Assembly: GCA_030526455.1 (NCBI GenBank)
Contig: JAUNCU010000131.1
Location: 1-8,131, forward strand
Direction of reading: 5' to 3'
From: Bacteroidales bacterium
GTDB lineage: Bacteria > Bacteroidota > Bacteroidia > Bacteroidales > Muribaculaceae
DNA: 8,131 nt
A program made the position numbers and the translations under genes. This document shows positions 4,860 to 8,131 of the stretch, piece by piece (position 1 is the first letter of the stretch; the number at the start of each line of letters is the position of its first letter). The notes beneath the pieces were generated by a model. It ran no database searches, had not been told where the DNA came from, and saw only the letters and a program-made list of their open reading frames with translations.

Positions 4860-7112
4860 TTATTCGCCGGGATATGGCATTGCCGAAGGGGGTGCCATGT
4901 GGGTGGCGGTGCCCCACTTTGCGTCATAGCGATCGGCCATGTCCATCACGATGGTGGCACCGTCGGCAATGTCGGCGTGGGAGAACCATGGCTTGTTCCA
5001 CGCCTTGCCGTTGATGGTGGCACGCTGAATGTATTTGTTGTCGGCCGAACAGCCGTTGGCCTGAATGTTCAGGGTTTTACCGCCGGGGAGCGCGATGGTG
5101 ATGCTCGAGAAGAAGGGGCTGCCTATGTTGTAGCACGCCATGCCGGGCGTGACGGGATAGAAGCCCATCATCGAAAACACCACAAAGGCCGACATGCCGC
5201 CACCGTCTTCATCGCCGGGCACACCCATCACGTCGTTGCGAAACCACTGGTGAATGAGGTCGCGCACTCGCTTCTGGGTCTTCCAGGGCTTGCCCGCATA
5301 ATTGTAGAGGTAAGGGATGTGGAGCGAAGGCTCGTTGCCCATGGTAAACTGGCCCACGTTGCCGGTCTGGTCGGGCAGCACGGCATAGAATTCATATTTG
5401 CTGCGGCCGAGCCACTCGGTGAAGGTGCGGTCGAGGTTTCGGCTGAAGTTGTCGACTCCGCCCATCAGGCTCACGAGGTCGGCCACATTGTGCTGCACGT
5501 CCCAGCGGTAGGTCCAGCCATTGTTTTCGTCGTAATAGTCGCGAGCACCGATTCCGCCCGAAAATTTGTAGTCGAAAGGCTCAATGAAGCGGCCCGCGCT
5601 GTCCTTTGGGTGGAAGAATGCGGTTTCGTGATTGTAGAGGTTGCGATAATTGTAGGATGCTGAAAGATAGCGCTTTGCCTCGTCGCCCTTGCCCAGCAGG
5701 CGTGCCATCTCGGAGAGGCACCACTGGTCGTAACTCGTGCCCAGCGTCACCGCCACAGCCTGTCGCTTTTCCCACCCGTGCACGTCGGGATAAGTTTCCT
5801 TCTCGCCAGGGTGAAGGGCTGGGATATAGCCATGAGCCTCATAGAAGGCGTTGAGCGCGCCCGCCTTGTCGTCTTTCCAAGGGGCGAGCGTTTTCTTTTC
5901 GATGGCGTTACGGCCAAAGTTGTAGGCCTCCTCAAGGCTGAAACTGCGCATGCCTTTTGCCCACGCGTCGAGGAAGATGGCGATGCCGTGGTTGCAGTTC
6001 ATGCGATGCGAGTCGCCGGTGATGGCAGGGAATGTGGGCAGCCACTGCTTCCCTTCTCGAGCAAGGTCGAGATAGGAATTGAGGATGTCGCTCTCCACAT
6101 CGGGCGAGAGCATCAGGCGCAGCGGATGTGCGGCACGATAGGTGTCCCACAGCCAGTCGTCGGTGTACACATCGTGGCTGCACGGTGCCACCTGGCGAGT
6201 GACGGGGTTGAAATAGCGACCGTCTTCACTGATCTTCACCGGGCGCTCACACACGCGATAGAGCGAGGTGTAGAACACCGCCTTGTCGTCGTCGCTACCG
6301 CCGTCCACCATTATCTTGCCCAACTCGCGGTTCCAGGCATCGCGGGCAGCGGATTTCACCTGCTCAAACGACGAGCCGCCTATTTCTTTCAGCAAATTGG
6401 CCTTCGCCTGCTCCACGCTGATGTAGGAAATGCCATACTTGAAATTCACCGTCTTTGCCTTGCTGAATTTCATCACGGCGCAGGCATCGTCGCCTTTAGC
6501 CGAGCGCAACTGGCCATCCATCGACTTACCCTTGAGAATGCCGCATTCGTCGGCAGCCTCGCTGCTAAGGCCGTAGATGTAGACCTTCACCCCACCCCAC
6601 GTGTGCTGGAATCCCGCCACCTCACGCGAAGTGACGCTGATTTCGCCATTGCTGGCATTCACAATCACGTAGCCTGGCGAAGGCTCCACGAAGCGAAAAC
6701 GATACATCGCCGAGCGCTCAGCGGGGGCGAATTCCACAGCCACACGCTGCTGCTCAATGTCGGCACGGTAGTAATAGGGCGTAATCTGCTCGTTGTCGTA
6801 GTCGGTAGTAATCACCTTTTCCAACTCGTTGCCCGAGCGCTGCGTGGCCGAGAGGTTCATGCTGAACACCTCGCGATGATTCACCAGCATCAGCGGCAAG
6901 CCGTGGATTTCACTGTCCACAAAACTGCCACGCTGCGGATACACACGCAGCATGCCATAGGGCAGGTGCACCGTGGGATAAGTGGGCTGCAGCATGTGGC
7001 TGATATTGCCCATGTAGGGGTTCACATAGTCGACAGGCATCTTGCCCGCAGCCTGCATCGCCAGCGCCATCAAGGCCGCCACAGCGCAGAAGAAAAAGTG
7101 ATTACAACGCAT
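4860..7112 (-). CDS. Secreted GH92 family alpha-mannosidase
   Basis: This is a 750-residue glycoside hydrolase of family 92, calcium-dependent inverting exo-alpha-mannosidases that trim mannose from N-glycans, yeast mannan and related glycans. Family marks appear in order: VDYVNPYMGNISHMLQPTYP and LPYGMLRVYP near the N-terminus, TDDWLWDTYRAAHPL (about 317-331), YDENNGWTYRWDVQHNVADL (about 527-546, with Glu529 as the likely acid), GNEPSLHIPYLYNYAGKPWKTQ (about 592-613) and VPGDEDGGGMSAFVVFSMMGFYPV (about 631-654, containing the likely base aspartate). The ATG at 7112 is chosen because a signal peptide begins there, with a hydrophobic core FFFCAVAALMALAM and a cleavage region near QAAG; the TTG at 7145 would add 11 polar residues before it. 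The export signal is of signal peptidase I type, not a lipobox. The gene follows the thioredoxin lipoprotein gene by 33 bases. Linkage specificity cannot be read from sequence. Confidence 0.95.
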   Translation of the reverse strand: MRCNHFFFCAVAALMALAMQAAGKMPVDYVNPYMGNISHMLQPTYPTVHLPYGMLRVYPQRGSFVDSEIHGLPLMLVNHREVFSMNLSATQRSGNELEKVITTDYDNEQITPYYYRADIEQQRVAVEFAPAERSAMYRFRFVEPSPGYVIVNASNGEISVTSREVAGFQHTWGGVKVYIYGLSSEAADECGILKGKSMDGQLRSAKGDDACAVMKFSKAKTVNFKYGISYISVEQAKANLLKEIGGSSFEQVKSAARDAWNRELGKIMVDGGSDDDKAVFYTSLYRVCERPVKISEDGRYFNPVTRQVAPCSHDVYTDDWLWDTYRAAHPLRLMLSPDVESDILNSYLDLAREGKQWLPTFPAITGDSHRMNCNHGIAIFLDAWAKGMRSFSLEEAYNFGRNAIEKKTLAPWKDDKAGALNAFYEAHGYIPALHPGEKETYPDVHGWEKRQAVAVTLGTSYDQWCLSEMARLLGKGDEAKRYLSASYNYRNLYNHETAFFHPKDSAGRFIEPFDYKFSGGIGARDYYDENNGWTYRWDVQHNVADLVSLMGGVDNFSRNLDRTFTEWLGRSKYEFYAVLPDQTGNVGQFTMGNEPSLHIPYLYNYAGKPWKTQKRVRDLIHQWFRNDVMGVPGDEDGGGMSAFVVFSMMGFYPVTPGMACYNIGSPFFSSITIALPGGKTLNIQANGCSADNKYIQRATINGKAWNKPWFSHADIADGATIVMDMADRYDAKWGTATHMAPPSAMPYPGE

Positions 7113-7145
7113 AATGATTGTCTGTTTTAACTTGATAATTTTCAA

Positions 7146-8131
7146 TTATTTCCCATCGCCGAGGGCCTCTTTCACGGCTGCTTCCACCTGCTCGCCGCGC
7201 AGGCCGCGCTTGAGGATGGTGCCGTCGGGGGCGAAGAGGATGATTTCGGGGATGCCCTGGATGCTGTAGGCGTCGCTGCCGGCCTTCTGGGCGTTGATGA
7301 TTTGCGGATAGGGGATCTTCAGTTCGGCGATGGCGCCCTCGGTGGCAGCGGGTTCGTCCCATGTGGCGATGCCGAGCACCACCACCCTATCGCCGTATTT
7401 CTTGTGAAGGGCAATGAGATTAGGAATCTCCTGGCGGCATGGCATGCACCAACTGGCCCAGAAGTCGGCCACCACCAGTTTGCCTTTGCCCACATAGTCG
7501 CTCAGGTGCTGCGTTTTGCCCTTGTAGGTGGCTGCGAAGTCGACGAATTTCGCCCCCGGCAGCGTACTGCCCGCCTTCTTCACCACCGCCGCAATTTCTT
7601 TGCCAGCGGCAGTGTTCTTCATCTCGGCGGAAAGCATGTCGTAGAGTTTCACCACCGCCACAGTGGGAATGCTGGCGCGCAAAGGCTCGTTGCCCACCAC
7701 CAGCAGACTGGCCACGTCGGCCTTGTGGGCGGCCATATAGTTCACCAGTTCCTCAGGCGAAGCCATCGTGCCGTTCACGGCCTTCATCACCACATTGAAA
7801 GCGGCGTCGTTGAGCGGCGTGCCCACGGCACACTGCATCTCGCTGTCGATGGTGATGTCGCCCCGCTCAAGGGCAGCGTAAACCACAGCCACCATCTCGC
7901 CATGATTGAGCCACACGGCCACCTTGGCCAAGTCGCCTTCCTGGGCGTCGCCTTCAAAGAAGTAGTCGCCATCCTTCACATCCACGAGCGTGCGCACATG
8001 GCTCCCGTTCACCACCAGCGCCATCGAGTCCACACTGTTGCCCGCCTCAATCACGGGCTTCATGTTCCACCACAGCGAATAATGGCCCTCGCCACCGCCG
8101 TCAGCGGGCTTCTTGCCACAGGCCGCCATGA
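7146..8131 (-). CDS. TlpA-type thioredoxin lipoprotein with DUF4369-like N-terminal domain (partial, start beyond right edge)
   Basis: This periplasm-facing thiol-disulfide protein is visible for 327 residues plus two bases. The visible frame opens with MAACGKKPAD, which is best read as a lipobox (MAAC) with the rest of the signal peptide outside the window, so the methionine at 8129 is probably not the start. About residues 15-110 look like the DUF4369 domain often fused to thioredoxin in Bacteroidetes (YSLWWNMKPVIEAG, DYFFEGDAQEGDLAKV, VGTPLND). A helical linker follows to about 190. The thioredoxin domain has KLVVADFWASWCMPCRQEIP with the redox cysteines in WCMPC (227-231), LGIATWDEP, and the cis-proline in QGIPEIILF (Pro294). 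The residues after the lipid cysteine are basic (GKK), not acidic, which suits periplasmic retention. Such proteins keep cysteines reduced or act in cytochrome c maturation or stress defence. GH92 follows after 33 bases, probably in one transcript. Confidence 0.93.
   Translation of the reverse strand, partial: MAACGKKPADGGGEGHYSLWWNMKPVIEAGNSVDSMALVVNGSHVRTLVDVKDGDYFFEGDAQEGDLAKVAVWLNHGEMVAVVYAALERGDITIDSEMQCAVGTPLNDAAFNVVMKAVNGTMASPEELVNYMAAHKADVASLLVVGNEPLRASIPTVAVVKLYDMLSAEMKNTAAGKEIAAVVKKAGSTLPGAKFVDFAATYKGKTQHLSDYVGKGKLVVADFWASWCMPCRQEIPNLIALHKKYGDRVVVLGIATWDEPAATEGAIAELKIPYPQIINAQKAGSDAYSIQGIPEIILFAPDGTILKRGLRGEQVEAAVKEALGDGK

Noticed and set aside
5778..7130. Long plus-strand open frame (450 codons) opposite the GH92 gene
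   Set aside because: It is antisense to a strongly conserved enzyme in GC-rich DNA, its translation is rich in His, Arg and Val without recognisable domains, and it is a shadow of the minus-strand codon pattern. The same holds for the plus-strand frames at 336-926, 1065-1904 and 4734-5663.
1..8131. CRISPR array, tRNA, rRNA, insertion sequence or att sites
   Set aside because: No regularly spaced long direct repeats, cloverleaf-like segments, transposase motifs or flanking terminal repeats were seen on reading both strands.

Overview
The window looks like chromosomal DNA of a Bacteroidales bacterium (Bacteroides, Prevotella or Muribaculaceae type; the genus cannot be fixed from sequence alone). 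The signs are promoters of the TTTG-N19-TAnnTTTG kind, start codons without strong Shine-Dalgarno sequences, acidic lipoprotein signals, a GH92 mannosidase, a DUF4369/TlpA-type lipoprotein thioredoxin and a C10 (streptopain-type) cysteine protease. Every gene I can support lies on the minus strand, so the natural reading order is from right to left. The long open frames on the plus strand are antisense shadows.

Right part (about 4860-8131, near 60% GC): a lipoprotein with a C-terminal thioredoxin domain (its start lies beyond the right edge) is followed after 33 bases by a secreted GH92 alpha-mannosidase. The two look co-transcribed and suggest periplasmic or surface processing of mannose-containing glycans. 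Next comes a 178-base AT-rich spacer with repeated TATCAA-type motifs, then a stand-alone cupin (4286-4681) that resembles the C-terminal domain of type II mannose-6-phosphate isomerases.

Middle part (about 1700-4285, clearly AT-richer): a compact cassette with its own well-formed promoter (3955-3985), a lipoprotein pre-pro-cysteine protease of family C10 (2648-3883), two small tandem lipoproteins that are paralogues of each other (2231-2635 and 1785-2198), and an intrinsic terminator (1702-1744). The spacing suggests one transcript. C10 proteases are known to be paired with small inhibitors in streptococci and Bacteroides fragilis, so the two lipoproteins are candidate cognate inhibitors or partners. 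Their C-terminal pattern looks like a BACON-type beta-sandwich. This cassette is the most interesting item in the window.

Left part (1-1547, GC-rich): a umuDC operon for translesion DNA synthesis. UmuD has its Ala-Gly cleavage site and Ser/Lys dyad. UmuC is intact as far as the left edge, which removes its C-terminal end. A TATCTTTG -7 element upstream of umuD fixes the most likely start codon.

No rRNA, tRNA, CRISPR array, insertion sequence or integrase was recognised.
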